This document shows positions 27,516 to 36,099 of a stretch of DNA of 64,000 nucleotides, piece by piece. This stretch comes from Lachnospiraceae bacterium UBA1683 (GTDB taxonomy: Bacteria; Bacillota; Clostridia; Lachnospirales; Lachnospiraceae), in assembly GCA_002320245.1 (NCBI GenBank), contig DCKD01000078.1, forward strand, positions 42,943-106,942, given 5' to 3'. Positions within the stretch are counted from its first letter, which is position 1; the number at the start of each line of letters is the position of its first letter. Under the pieces are notes generated by a model. That model was not told where the DNA came from, searched no databases, and saw only the letters and a program-made list of their open reading frames with translations. The position numbers were made by a program, and so were the translations under genes.

Positions 27516-28364
27516 TTAATGCCCCCTATCTGAATCACATATTCCGTGCATGGATCCGTGTTCCCGCAGAATTGCCTCAGTCATTTTCACTGCACGCTTG
27601 TTTGCCTTCACATCATGAACACGCACAAATGAACATCCACTCACAATTCCCATAACCGTCGTAACAAGTGTTCCTTCTTCTCTTTGGTCCGCCGGAAGGT
27701 CTAAGGTAAGCCCAATCATTGATTTCCTGGACGTCCCAAGCAACACCGGATAACCAAGTCCGTTCAATGCGTCCAGATGCTTCATCATTTCGAGATTCAT
27801 CTCGTACGTTTTTCCGAATCCGATACCCGGATCCAGCATTATTTTATCCTGTGCAATTCCGGCCTGTTTTGCCAGAGATATCGTCTCCTGCAAATCAGAC
27901 AGAACGTCCTGTATAAAATCCTGATATTCTGCTTTTTCCCGATTGTGCATCAGGCAGCATGCCACATTGTGCTTTGCAATGACTGCCGCCATCTTTTCAT
28001 CATATTTCAGTCCCCAGATATCATTTACCAAATCGGCGCCTGCCTGTAATGCAGCCTCTGCCACATGGCTTTTATAAGTATCAACCGAAACCGGAATATC
28101 AAACTCCGCCTTCAGGCGTTCAATAACAGGAACGACTCTGGCAATCTCTTCTTCCTCTGTAATCTGAACATGCCCCGGACGGGTAGACTCTCCGCCGACA
28201 TCGAAAATATCCACTCCCTCTTCTGCCATTTCCTGTGCATGCCGCATGGCTGCATCCATCGTGTTGAATTTTCCGCCATCTGAAAATGAATCCGGTGTCA
28301 CGTTCAGAATTCCCATAACATAACAATGATTTTCCGTGTCAAATTTCTTTCCGCCAATAATCAT
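27516..28364 (-). CDS. folP: dihydropteroate synthase
   Basis: A 282-residue TIM barrel joining pterin pyrophosphate and p-aminobenzoate; the target of sulfonamides. Motifs: GILNVTPDSFSDGG (near residue 18), GGESTRPGH (near 57), DPGIGFGKT (near 178), GTSRKS (near 208) and RVHDV (near 250). The TRPG region looks like the sulfonamide-sensitive form (no insertion seen). Its start overlaps the stop of the HD gene as ATGA. Confidence 0.96.
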   Translation of the reverse strand: MIIGGKKFDTENHCYVMGILNVTPDSFSDGGKFNTMDAAMRHAQEMAEEGVDIFDVGGESTRPGHVQITEEEEIARVVPVIERLKAEFDIPVSVDTYKSHVAEAALQAGADLVNDIWGLKYDEKMAAVIAKHNVACCLMHNREKAEYQDFIQDVLSDLQETISLAKQAGIAQDKIMLDPGIGFGKTYEMNLEMMKHLDALNGLGYPVLLGTSRKSMIGLTLDLPADQREEGTLVTTVMGIVSGCSFVRVHDVKANKRAVKMTEAILREHGSMHGICDSDRGH

Positions 28365-28849
28365 ATTTCTACCTCCATATTCTTCTTTTCCAGACTCCAG
28401 TTACAGTCTTTCTCTGCTGCACAGGCGTAACAAAGTCTGGATTTCTTATCTGCAAGATACAAGATTCTCTCCAAGTTTTCTGTCTCCGTCCTCTGTCTGC
28501 GGTGTCCGAAAACTGCCTGTAAGACAGACTGTTTTTCCCCTTCGGAAAAAACATGCTCCGGCAGTTCATTCAATATTATCTCTGCAATCTCCGCAGATGC
28601 TTTCTCGTGCGGGTATCCTTCCTCATACTGACGGTATTTTCCGATATCGTGCAGCAACGCTGCCGCATACACCACCTCTTTGCGCAATCCAAGCTGCCGT
28701 TCCAGATTCAGAATCCACGCGATTCTCGCCACATCAAGAAAATGAGCCATTGTATGACAGCAAAACCTTCTTCCTTCTTCCGCTTTCTGCAGCCTGTCAT
28801 AACTGCTTTGATACAACGGATGTTTTCTGATAAACTCAATACTTTTCAT
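28361..28849 (-). CDS. HD-domain phosphohydrolase in the folate operon
   Basis: A 162-residue protein with an HD metal site: H at CHTMAHF (near residue 31), then AALLHDIGKYRQY (near 64) and a later H near 81. Such a gene often lies between folE and folP in Clostridia, and a role in removing phosphates from dihydroneopterin triphosphate is plausible but unproven. The C terminus has two cysteine pairs (CYACAAEKDC). It overlaps folP by four bases. Confidence 0.8.
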   Translation of the reverse strand: MKSIEFIRKHPLYQSSYDRLQKAEEGRRFCCHTMAHFLDVARIAWILNLERQLGLRKEVVYAAALLHDIGKYRQYEEGYPHEKASAEIAEIILNELPEHVFSEGEKQSVLQAVFGHRRQRTETENLERILYLADKKSRLCYACAAEKDCNWSLEKKNMEVEI

Positions 28850-28872
28850 TTTCCTTCCCCATTTCCGGAATG

Positions 28873-29430
28873 CTACCGAAGCATCCGAAAAAACGTATCC
28901 TCCAGCTCCTTATTTTCCAAAAATACACCCCGTTTCACAACGGTCACTGTCTGACTGCCCGGTTTCTTGATTCCCCGCATTGTCATGCACATATGCTCCG
29001 CCTCAATCATCACCATGACTCCCTTCGGATGAAGTTCTGCCATGAGTGCATCCGCAATCTGCCCGGTAAGCTGCTCCTGTAGTTGTAATCTTCTCGCAAA
29101 TACCTCCACTGTTCTTGCCAGCTTACTAATGCCGACCACCTCTCCATCCGGTATGTAGGCAATGTGCGCCTTTCCATAAAACGGAAGCAGATGATGTTCA
29201 CAGGTGGAATAAAATGTAATGTCTTTTTCCAAAACCATTGCATCGCTGTCTACATGAAACCGCTTTTTTAATGGTTCGGATGCATCCATCTCCATGCCTC
29301 CGTAAATTTCCTCATACATCCGTGCAATCCGGTCGGGGGTTTCCAACAGCCCCTCACGGTTTACATCTTCTCCGATTCCCTCAAGTAAGAGACGGACTCC
29401 CGCTTTCACTTTTTCATAATCTATCATCAA
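28873..29430 (-). CDS. folE: GTP cyclohydrolase I
   Basis: A 185-residue enzyme making dihydroneopterin triphosphate from GTP. The zinc ligands are in [10 protein letters not shown] (near residue 73) and the later AEHMCM (near 142). [21 protein letters not shown] and TGQIADAL are the family signatures. It overlaps the end of folC by 17 bases, so the folate genes folC-folE-HD-folP-folBK form one transcript. Confidence 0.96.
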   Translation of the reverse strand: MMIDYEKVKAGVRLLLEGIGEDVNREGLLETPDRIARMYEEIYGGMEMDASEPLKKRFHVDSDAMVLEKDITFYSTCEHHLLPFYGKAHIAYIPDGEVVGISKLARTVEVFARRLQLQEQLTGQIADALMAELHPKGVMVMIEAEHMCMTMRGIKKPGSQTVTVVKRGVFLENKELEDTFFRMLR

Positions 29431-30757
29431 TTTTCCCCCCTACTTCCTGCATTACTTCGCCGAGATAGGACAGCGATCCAAATGCCAATATCACATCATC
29501 TCTCTCTGCGGATTCTTTTGCCAGACGAACAGCTTCTTTGATACTTGCTGCCGCCTGTGCCCGGCGGTCCGTCCCCCCGCAATCCAGCCTTTGCCAGCAG
29601 CTCTCTACAACCTGCCTCAGCGCTTCTGCATCCAGCGTACGCTCTACATTTGGCAGGCTTACCGTATAAACCCGCTTTGCCAGCGGAATCATCAGTTCTG
29701 TAATCTTTTCATATTCTTTATCTTTGAACACGCCCATAATATAAATCAGGCGTTTTCCCGGAAAATAAGCTTCCACCGTCTCCCGCAATTGCCGTGCCGC
29801 ATCCTCGTTATGCGCGCCATCCACAATGAATACAGGCTCCTCTTGGATACAAGTGAACCTTCCCGCCCATATGGTCTTTGAAAATCCATTTCTTACCACA
29901 GTTTCGGTAAGTCTCTCTGCCGGATACATCGTTTTTTGTTTCTCACACAATGCGTCCACAGCCTCACATACCGTTACCGCATTGAGAACCTGATATTTTC
30001 CGGCAAGATGGATTTGAACGTGGTTCCATGTTTTATAGGAGAATACCTGCCCCCGGTAGGATTCCTTCAAAAGCTGTGCTTTCTCCGGCTCCGCAAACCG
30101 AATCGGGCATCCGGATTCCGCTGCCCTCTTCTCCAAAACGCGTCTTACCTCCGGCGGCTGCGCAGCCGATATGACGGTACATCCGGGTTTTATGATTCCT
30201 GCTTTATTTTCGGCAATCTCCTCCAATGTATCTCCCAGAAATCCCATGTGATCTCTGCTGATTGTTGCAAACACCGCCGCCTCTGTTGTCTTCACGATAT
30301 TTGTCGCATCCGTGCTGCCGCCCAATCCTGTCTCCAATACAACGTACTCGCAATGCATATTTCGAAAATATAAAAAGGCTATTGCGGTTTCGATTTCAAA
30401 AACGGTAGGTCTTGCCTTGCCGTCCGTCTCCATACGCACAATAGCCTTCTGAACTTCTTCAACTAATTCTGTAAATACCACTTCCGGGATATCACTGCCG
30501 TCTACCTGGATTTTCTCCAGATAAGAAACCACAGTCGGTGAAACATATCTTCCTGTCCGGAATCCCGCCTCGCTTAATATTGTTGATAAATAAGCCAGCA
30601 CGGAACCTTTTCCGTTTGTTCCCGCAATATGTATGAACTTCAGGTCATCCTGCGGATTTCCCAGTTCATCCAACAGCCCTCGAATCGTATCCAAGCCAAG
30701 TACACTTCCGTATTTCGACACTTCGTCCAAATATACCCTTGCTTCTTTATAGGTCAC
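29414..30757 (-). CDS. folC: folylpolyglutamate synthase / dihydrofolate synthase
   Basis: A 447-residue Mur-ligase-like enzyme adding glutamate to dihydropteroate or folate. The ATP loop is [18 protein letters not shown] (near residue 44), the omega-like loop TGRYVSPTV follows, and the central [15 protein letters not shown] and [10 protein letters not shown] motifs hold the metal site. [11 protein letters not shown] opens the C-terminal domain. First gene of the folate operon; no obvious regulatory RNA was seen in the 89-base gap before it. Confidence 0.95.
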   Translation of the reverse strand: MTYKEARVYLDEVSKYGSVLGLDTIRGLLDELGNPQDDLKFIHIAGTNGKGSVLAYLSTILSEAGFRTGRYVSPTVVSYLEKIQVDGSDIPEVVFTELVEEVQKAIVRMETDGKARPTVFEIETAIAFLYFRNMHCEYVVLETGLGGSTDATNIVKTTEAAVFATISRDHMGFLGDTLEEIAENKAGIIKPGCTVISAAQPPEVRRVLEKRAAESGCPIRFAEPEKAQLLKESYRGQVFSYKTWNHVQIHLAGKYQVLNAVTVCEAVDALCEKQKTMYPAERLTETVVRNGFSKTIWAGRFTCIQEEPVFIVDGAHNEDAARQLRETVEAYFPGKRLIYIMGVFKDKEYEKITELMIPLAKRVYTVSLPNVERTLDAEALRQVVESCWQRLDCGGTDRRAQAAASIKEAVRLAKESAERDDVILAFGSLSYLGEVMQEVGGKIDDRL

Positions 30758-30846
30758 GTTTCTTGTTTCCTTCCTAATGTAAATGTTTTTATGCCCTCGC
30801 TGTTGTCCATCATATCACTTCTGGGGGATTCACACAAGTAAAAATT

Positions 30847-31110
30847 TTATTTTCTTCTGCGGTGGTACGCACGTTTCTGTGTATACATCCGTGTATCCGC
30901 CTGCTCCAGCACATCAGAAAGAGTACTCTTTCCCCCTTCCGGTATGTGCACATATCCATAACTGAATGTCACTTCATATTCCATCGCATTTTCCATTCGT
31001 TTTTTCTCCAACGTTTCAAGAATACGCTCCATCCATTCCTTTACATAATCCTCGGGCCTTAATCACACTCGTCAACCGGCTCAGCTCCGGAGAACATTGA
31101 TTCATACCGT
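30847..31110 (-). pseudogene. C-terminal relic of a GGDEF diguanylate cyclase
   Basis: About 61 codons encode a GGDEF-domain end: TFSYGYVHIPEGG, then LSDVLEQADTRMYTQKR, equal to the usual SxGxA...LLxxADxxMYxxKR. The GGDEF active-site loop is absent. Upstream sequence to about 31110 continues with similar coding texture but broken frames (short STOPs around 31033-31075). It lies between folC and the precorrin-2 dehydrogenase gene. Confidence 0.6.
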
Positions 31111-31118
31111 AGGAACAA

Positions 31119-31613
31119 CTATTCTTCCCCATATTGGCTTTTCTTTTCAAATAATGTTTCAATTTTCTTTCTTGTCTTCCGCACGCTTTCCGGGTTTCTC
31201 CCACTTGAATTGATACCAATCACAACATCCCCTGTCTGCACGACACTTGGAAAATAAAAGTCACACAAAGTCTTATCATCCGCAGAATTCACCAGAATCC
31301 TGCGGTTTTCTTTCTGTTGGGCACACCGGCAGTCCGCCACGACCTGACGGTTCACTTCATGGTTATCTGTCGCAGCCAGGACAAAGTCTTTCTCTGCCAG
31401 CATGGATTTTTCATACGTTCCGCGTATCCATGACACACGCCGTTCCTGTAGCAGTTGCTGCATCACGGGACAGATATCCGGCGCCGCAACGGTAATCTCT
31501 GCCGCAAACAAAAGCAGTGTCCTTACTCTCCTCGCTGCAATCGCCCCGCCGCCGACTACCAGTATTTTTCTATCCGAAATATCTACAAACATTGGGAAAT
31601 AGGTATGTTCCAT
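31119..31613 (-). CDS. precorrin-2 dehydrogenase (siroheme/cobalamin branch)
   Basis: A 164-residue protein equal to the N-terminal CysG-B/Met8-like module. The NAD loop VVGGGAIAARRVRTLL is near residues 19-34, VLAATDNHEVN near 78 and VNSADDKTLCDFYFPS near 108. It oxidises precorrin-2 to sirohydrochlorin, the substrate of CbiK at the other end of the cluster. The protein is shorter than the 200-220 residues common in the family, with the C-terminal helical part reduced. Confidence 0.88.
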   Translation of the reverse strand: MEHTYFPMFVDISDRKILVVGGGAIAARRVRTLLLFAAEITVAAPDICPVMQQLLQERRVSWIRGTYEKSMLAEKDFVLAATDNHEVNRQVVADCRCAQQKENRRILVNSADDKTLCDFYFPSVVQTGDVVIGINSSGRNPESVRKTRKKIETLFEKKSQYGEE

Positions 31614-31630
31614 GTGTTCTCTCCTAATCT

Positions 31631-31775
31631 GTAACAGTTCAGCCTTCCGGCTGAACTGTTACGCATCCTTCCATTTTTTTGAATCGCCTTTGCCGATGGG
31701 CAGGATGCGCTCAAGTCATATCGTGCATCCTCGTACTCAATCAGGGGTATGATTGAGTACGGACTGAACTGTCAC
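31631..31775. mobile_element. 145-bp MITE-like element, family D copy 1
   Basis: The left end GTAACAGTTCAGCC first folds on itself with GGCTGAACTGTTAC (31631-31662) and also matches the right end GGACTGAACTGTCAC. Inside are GCATCC...GGATGC and a perfect GTACTCAATCA-TGATTGAGTAC hairpin (31733-31760). The right end is one base from the cbiC stop codon. Its GTAAC(A/T)GTTCAG end resembles family C. Confidence 0.75.
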
Positions 31776-31776
31776 C

Positions 31777-32409
31777 CTAATCTAACATATAAATCAATGC
31801 GTTGCAGATACAGGCTGCGATGTTACTGCCGCCTTTGCGTCCCTGTGCCACGATATGAGGCGTATCCTCCAACTGTAGAATCAGCTCCTTTGACTGCACC
31901 ACATTGACAAATCCGACCGGTACGCCGATAATCAGCTCCGGTTTCAAAATTCCGCTCTCTGCCAGTTCATAGAGATGTACCAAAGCAGTCGGGGCATTTC
32001 CAATTGCAAAAATGAGTCTGCCATCCAGCTTTGCAGCCTTCTCCATGCTTGCGACGGCGCGGGTTGTCCCGCATTCTTTTGCCTGTTGTGCCACATCTTC
32101 ATCGGACATAAAGCAATAGACATCCCCACCGTATTTCGCCAGCCGTTTCTTATTAATACCGGATTTGCCCATCTGTGTATCCGTCACAATGGATGCGCCG
32201 CCGCGAATCGCTTCAAGCGCCCTTTCCACTGCACCTTCGGAAAATACAAGGTTTCTGGCATAATCAAAATCAGCGCTTGTATGAATGCAGCGTTTCACAA
32301 TCGGTTCTGTCCCCGGAACCAACGGTGTATCGCCCAGTTCTTCTGTAATGATTTCAAAACTTCTCTTCTCGATTTCCTGTGGAAGTACCCGCTCCAATTC
32401 GATATTCAT
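31777..32409 (-). CDS. cbiC: cobalt-precorrin-8 methylmutase
   Basis: A 210-residue enzyme moving the methyl group from C-11 to C-12 to give cobyrinate. Key parts: RCIHTSADFDYA with the catalytic His (near residue 42), IVTDTQMGKSGI (near 80) and VGFVNVVQSKE with GRKGGSNIAAAICN-type ending. Start at 32409 has GGAGGG eight bases upstream. Separated from cobU by a family B element and from the downstream dehydrogenase by a family D element. Confidence 0.95.
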   Translation of the reverse strand: MNIELERVLPQEIEKRSFEIITEELGDTPLVPGTEPIVKRCIHTSADFDYARNLVFSEGAVERALEAIRGGASIVTDTQMGKSGINKKRLAKYGGDVYCFMSDEDVAQQAKECGTTRAVASMEKAAKLDGRLIFAIGNAPTALVHLYELAESGILKPELIIGVPVGFVNVVQSKELILQLEDTPHIVAQGRKGGSNIAACICNALIYMLD

Positions 32410-32442
32410 CAGTATACCCTCCATTATCATTCTTCCTGTTTT

Positions 32443-32626
32443 ATGATTACAGCGTCAAAAGCCATCTCACACATCGTGCTTGCATGTAAGTGGGAGAATG
32501 GATTTATGACGCGCCCCTACATGAGGAAGAAGTGGAGAAGAGGCTCCACGAATTCCGAATGTAGGGCGATTGTGGAAGCTGCAAAGCAGCGAAACAATCC
32601 GGAAACAGTTTTGACGCTCTAATCAT
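32443..32626. mobile_element. 184-bp MITE-like element, family B copy 3
   Basis: Ends ATGATTACAGCGTCAAAA and TTTTGACGCTCTAATCAT; body nearly identical to the copies at 10347 and 26426. A 3-base TTT repeat flanks it. Its end supplies the TGA stop of cobU, in the same phase as copy 1 does for trpG. The plus-strand reading of its body gives the same spurious peptide (KWENGFMTRPYMRKKW) in copies 2 and 3. Confidence 0.87.
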
Positions 32627-33615
32627 TTTATCCGTACTCCAATACCGCAGACTACTCTCGTAACACTGGTTGCATCTGCTGCCAGTTTCGTACAGATTCG
32701 TCCAACCGTTTCCCTGTATTTCCGCTCAAACGTATCCACTGGAACAAGTCCGTACCCGACCTCATTCCCGATAATGACCCGGATTCGTCTGGTCTTCAGT
32801 AATAGCTCTTCTATCCTTTTTTCCGGCTTTTCTTCTGACTTCAGCAGCCGCTTCACATATTGTTCAAAATGATAGATTCCATCGCAGGTTTCCACCTCTT
32901 CCGGAGTACAGACTTCGCCATCTGCCCAGTGCAGTCCCGGATATATTTTTTTCGCATAGTCAAGTTTTCCCTGAAATGCCCCGCCAATAATGAGATGCAT
33001 CCCTGTTTCCTCCTTTTCTGTGAATTCTTCTCCTGTCAGCTCTTTTCTTTTTTTGTCCGGCAAAACACATGCGGTTCCATACACTACTTCTGTTGTTTCC
33101 GCCGCCTCTTCTGCCAGCCTGCAATTCACTGCTCCGAGAATCCGTTTATACCGCCGCATCTGCAGCATATCTTCTGCACTTTCCGAACAGACTTCATTTG
33201 TCACTGCAACCACGTCTTCACAGGTATCAACAAGATAGTGTATCCCCTCAAGTACCTGATGGATGACAAATTCATTTTCCTCCCCGGACAGCTTACTGTT
33301 CTCATCGAACAGTTCATTTGCAATCAGATTCGACATACACTCCAGCAGAACAAATCGTTTTTCTGCCGGATTGTCCCGGAATTCTCTTTTAACAAACCCG
33401 GCAAGGTCAAGATAGCATTCCATTGTCTGAAACTGTTTGCCCTGCCGCATCCTGCGGTGTCTTGCAATCTTCTGTTTCGTCTCCCCGCCATAGGGAATCA
33501 TCGTTGCCAGATATAGTTTCCGGCCGCCTCCCGCCTGCCTGCACAGCTCACATAACTTCCTCTCGGCATATTCTGACTTTCCGCTGCCGCTGCCGCCTGT
33601 CACAAGATAAAGCAT
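32623..33615 (-). CDS. cobU: tandem CobU-like protein (adenosylcobinamide kinase/guanylyltransferase)
   Basis: A 330-residue protein, nearly twice a normal CobU (about 180). Residues 1 to 190 form a CobU-like unit: VTGGSGSGKSEYAE P-loop, LATM, RHRRMR (with the candidate GMP-accepting His), LLECMSNLIANELF and TNEVCSESAEDMLQMRRYKRILG. Residues from about 207 start again with MHLIIGGAFQGKLDYA and end with IGNEVGYGLVPVDTFERKYRETVGRICTKLA, the typical CobU C-terminal signature. The two units have complementary degeneration. It should attach GMP to the lower-loop aminopropanol. Its stop codon comes from a repeat element. Confidence 0.85.
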   Translation of the reverse strand: MLYLVTGGSGSGKSEYAERKLCELCRQAGGGRKLYLATMIPYGGETKQKIARHRRMRQGKQFQTMECYLDLAGFVKREFRDNPAEKRFVLLECMSNLIANELFDENSKLSGEENEFVIHQVLEGIHYLVDTCEDVVAVTNEVCSESAEDMLQMRRYKRILGAVNCRLAEEAAETTEVVYGTACVLPDKKRKELTGEEFTEKEETGMHLIIGGAFQGKLDYAKKIYPGLHWADGEVCTPEEVETCDGIYHFEQYVKRLLKSEEKPEKRIEELLLKTRRIRVIIGNEVGYGLVPVDTFERKYRETVGRICTKLAADATSVTRVVCGIGVRIK

Positions 33616-33640
33616 TGCGCGCCCCTTTCTCTTTCAATTC

Positions 33641-34394
33641 TCACCCCGTAATGTCCGCATACCGGTATTTCAGCGCACCGGTTGCCGGAATCTGTGTAAT
33701 CCCGGTAATATCCGGGCGAATCAGATTGTCTCGACGGAAGGTTTCTGCAGTCTCCTGCGCGCCACTATCCTGCGTTTTCTATACAGTCGGGAAATCCCAT
33801 CCACACAGAGAAGATTTGCCCCGGAATTCTGCCGTTTCAGAAATCTGTGCGTCGCTTTCGCATGTTCCACCAGTTCCTTTGTCTCCGGATGCTTTGGCGA
33901 ATAAAAAAGATTTTCTAATGAGCCTTCTTCCACAATCTCTCCCGCTTTCATCACCAGTACACGCTCTGCGTGGCTGACAACCAACAATGCCATATTAGTT
34001 TCTTCCGCAATTCTTTTCAGACGTTCCAGAATCTTTCTCTGTACTGTCACATCCAGCGCAGTCGTTGGCTCGTCTGCTATCAGCAGATCCGGTTTGGATG
34101 CAAGTGCGATTGCCAATACCACACGCTGGCACTGACCGCCGGAAAGTTCGAACGGATATCGGCCCATCCAGTTTTCCGGATGCCTCACTCCTGCGTACTC
34201 CAACAGCTCAATTTGAAATTGTACGCTTAATTCCTGCCAGATACCGAGCAGTGTCCCGCCTGCCAGCGCGGCAAGCACCGCCAGCCCTCCAACGGACTCC
34301 ACGGCATCTGCCGGACAAGGAAAAATGCCGCCGTCACAAGTACAAACAGGGAAAAAATCCCAATCAGCATCCGTTTTCCGATATAATTCAGCAT
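33641..34394 (-). pseudogene. collapsed remnant of a nik/opp-type ABC transporter
   Basis: The ATG at 34394 (behind GGGAGAGG) opens a NikB/OppB-like permease N terminus (MLNYIGKRMLIGIFSLFVLV) that breaks after about 30 codons. The frame then runs into the second half of a NikD/OppD-like ATPase with FELSGGQCQRV (ABC signature) and LLIADEPTTALD (Walker B), but no Walker A. The H-loop region is shortened (VVSHAERVLVMK), and a NikE-like start (LLCVDGISRLYRKR) follows. An unidentified tail reaches 33641. Several internal deletions are needed to explain it. A nickel/cobalt or peptide role is inferred from family and place. Confidence 0.75.
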
Positions 34395-35278
34395 TCCGTA
34401 CCTCTCCCATATCTCTCCACAATCAACTCCACAAGCGAAGAAACCGATGCCTGTTTTGCAATCTGTACCTGCATCCCGTATTTTTGTGCCTCAGCCGCGG
34501 TCCTGCTGCCAATGCAGACTGCAGGAACCGCAGGTATGGTTTTCATACTTTCCCAAAACCCCCGCACAGTCGAGCCGCTTGTGAACACAATCGCATCCAC
34601 TGCCCCCCGCTCAATCTCAGCCCGGATTTGTTTCCGGATTGGCCTGTGTAATTCATGCACAGTCTCATACAAGGGGACATCTTTGACAGTCAGTCCCGCC
34701 TCACAAAGCGGAGGAATCAGTTCCTCCGAACCTTGTTTCGCCCGCACAATCAAAATCCGGCTATCCGGTTCCGCCTGCTGCGCAAGAAGCTGTCCCAGGC
34801 TTTTTGCATCATATACCTCCGGCATCAAATCCGGAAATAGCCCATATTGCCGCAACGCTTTTCCTGTCGCACTTCCAATCACTGCAAGCTTTACGGCTGT
34901 CCCCCTGCACAGCAAAGTACGGATATCGATATTCCGGTTTCTCATCTGCTCAAAAAACATCTGTACCCCGATTGGACTCGTAAACACAAGCCAGTTCTCG
35001 GAACATCCTGCAACATTTCCGAATGTGTTTAAAGCCTCCTCCAGTTGCGGGTTCGGCACGATTCCTTCCGTTCGAATTGTCGGAAGCTCCAACACCTGCG
35101 CTCCGAGATTCCGCAGTTTTCCCGCCAGTACGGAACTGTTCTGCCGCGGCCTTGTAATCAAAAACTGACGTCCTCCAAGCGGGCGCTTTTCTGCCCATGC
35201 AAATGCATTTGCCAGCGCACACACCTCTCCTACAAGAATAATAGCCGGTGTCCCGATTCCTGCCTTACCCCTCGCCAA
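34388..35278 (-). CDS. hemD: uroporphyrinogen-III synthase with CobA C-terminal stub
   Basis: A 296-residue open frame. The first 35 residues (GKAGIGTPAIILVGEVCALA...) are the C-terminal end of SUMT/CobA. From about residue 38 (RQFLITRPRQNS) to the end is a full HemD fold with FTSPIGVQMFF and VFTSGSTVRGF motifs. The ancestor was evidently a CobA-HemD fusion, and the upstream half is now in another frame. HemD itself looks intact, but its translation start is uncertain; an ATG at 35278 created by the frameshift is available. Confidence 0.82.
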   Translation of the reverse strand: MARGKAGIGTPAIILVGEVCALANAFAWAEKRPLGGRQFLITRPRQNSSVLAGKLRNLGAQVLELPTIRTEGIVPNPQLEEALNTFGNVAGCSENWLVFTSPIGVQMFFEQMRNRNIDIRTLLCRGTAVKLAVIGSATGKALRQYGLFPDLMPEVYDAKSLGQLLAQQAEPDSRILIVRAKQGSEELIPPLCEAGLTVKDVPLYETVHELHRPIRKQIRAEIERGAVDAIVFTSGSTVRGFWESMKTIPAVPAVCIGSRTAAEAQKYGMQVQIAKQASVSSLVELIVERYGRGTEC

Positions 35279-36074
35279 TCTGCCGCATCAAGGAAATCCC
35301 CATCAGAAAAACAAGCGTACCGTTCAGTTTCACAAGCGAAGGATAATCCATTTCTGATGTGCCGTCTTTTCTCAGGTGTCCGGTAATCACGTGGAACGAC
35401 GACGTATAATCTCTGTGGGTTACCGGGATTCCTGCATATGCGGGAACAGCGGCGGCAGAGGTTACGCCCGGGATGACCTCAAAGGGTATCCTGTGCTCTG
35501 CAAGCAGCTCCAGTTCCTCGCCGCCCCGCCCGAACACGAACGGGTCGCCCCCCTTCAGCCGGAGCACCCGCTTTCCCTTCTCTGCCTCAAGGAGCAGAAT
35601 TTTGTTGATTTCCTCCTGAGGGACGCTGTGATTTCCGGAACGTTTCCCGACATAGATGATTTCCTTTTCTGAGGGAATCTGGCAGAGAATCTCCGCGCTA
35701 ACCAATGCATCATAAACGATAACATCTGCCCTTTCCAGCATTTCCTTTGTCCTGACTGTCAGAAGCCCGACATCTCCCGGTCCGGCTCCCGCCAGCCATA
35801 CCTTTCCTTTCCGGTTCTCTTTCACTTCCTTCAGACTGTGCACGGCAATATCAATTTTTCCGTCCAGTAGTGCACGGTCCAGTTCCTTCACGAACAGCCC
35901 TTTTCCTCCAATTGCCTCCAGACTGCGGTCCAGAATCTTATCTCCTGAAGTTTTCATTGTCACAAGTTCTATCCGGACTTCCGGACAGGCATTTTGAATT
36001 TGCTTTCGGATAATCTCCGCCTGAATCACTGCCAGCCGGCTTTCTCTGCTGCCGATTCGAATGATGTTCTGCAT
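35265..36074 (-). pseudogene. hemC-cobA deletion fusion (truncated)
   Basis: A 269-codon frame starting MQNIIRIGSRESRLAVIQAE behind GAGAGGAG. Residues 1-84 are the N terminus of porphobilinogen deaminase (through KGLFVKELDRAL and IAVHSLKEV); the remaining 220 or so residues of HemC, including the dipyrromethane cysteine, are missing. From about residue 91 it is uroporphyrinogen-III C-methyltransferase (VWLAGAGPGDVGLLTVR, VYDALVS, GGDPFVFGRGGEE, VIPGVTSAAAVPAYAGIPVTHR). It stops early at VFLMGISLMRQIGEG, about 45 residues short of the part that resumes in the hemD frame. Neither enzyme is likely to be fully active. Confidence 0.85.
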
Positions 36075-36099
36075 GATAACTCCTCTCTCCATCTCCAAC

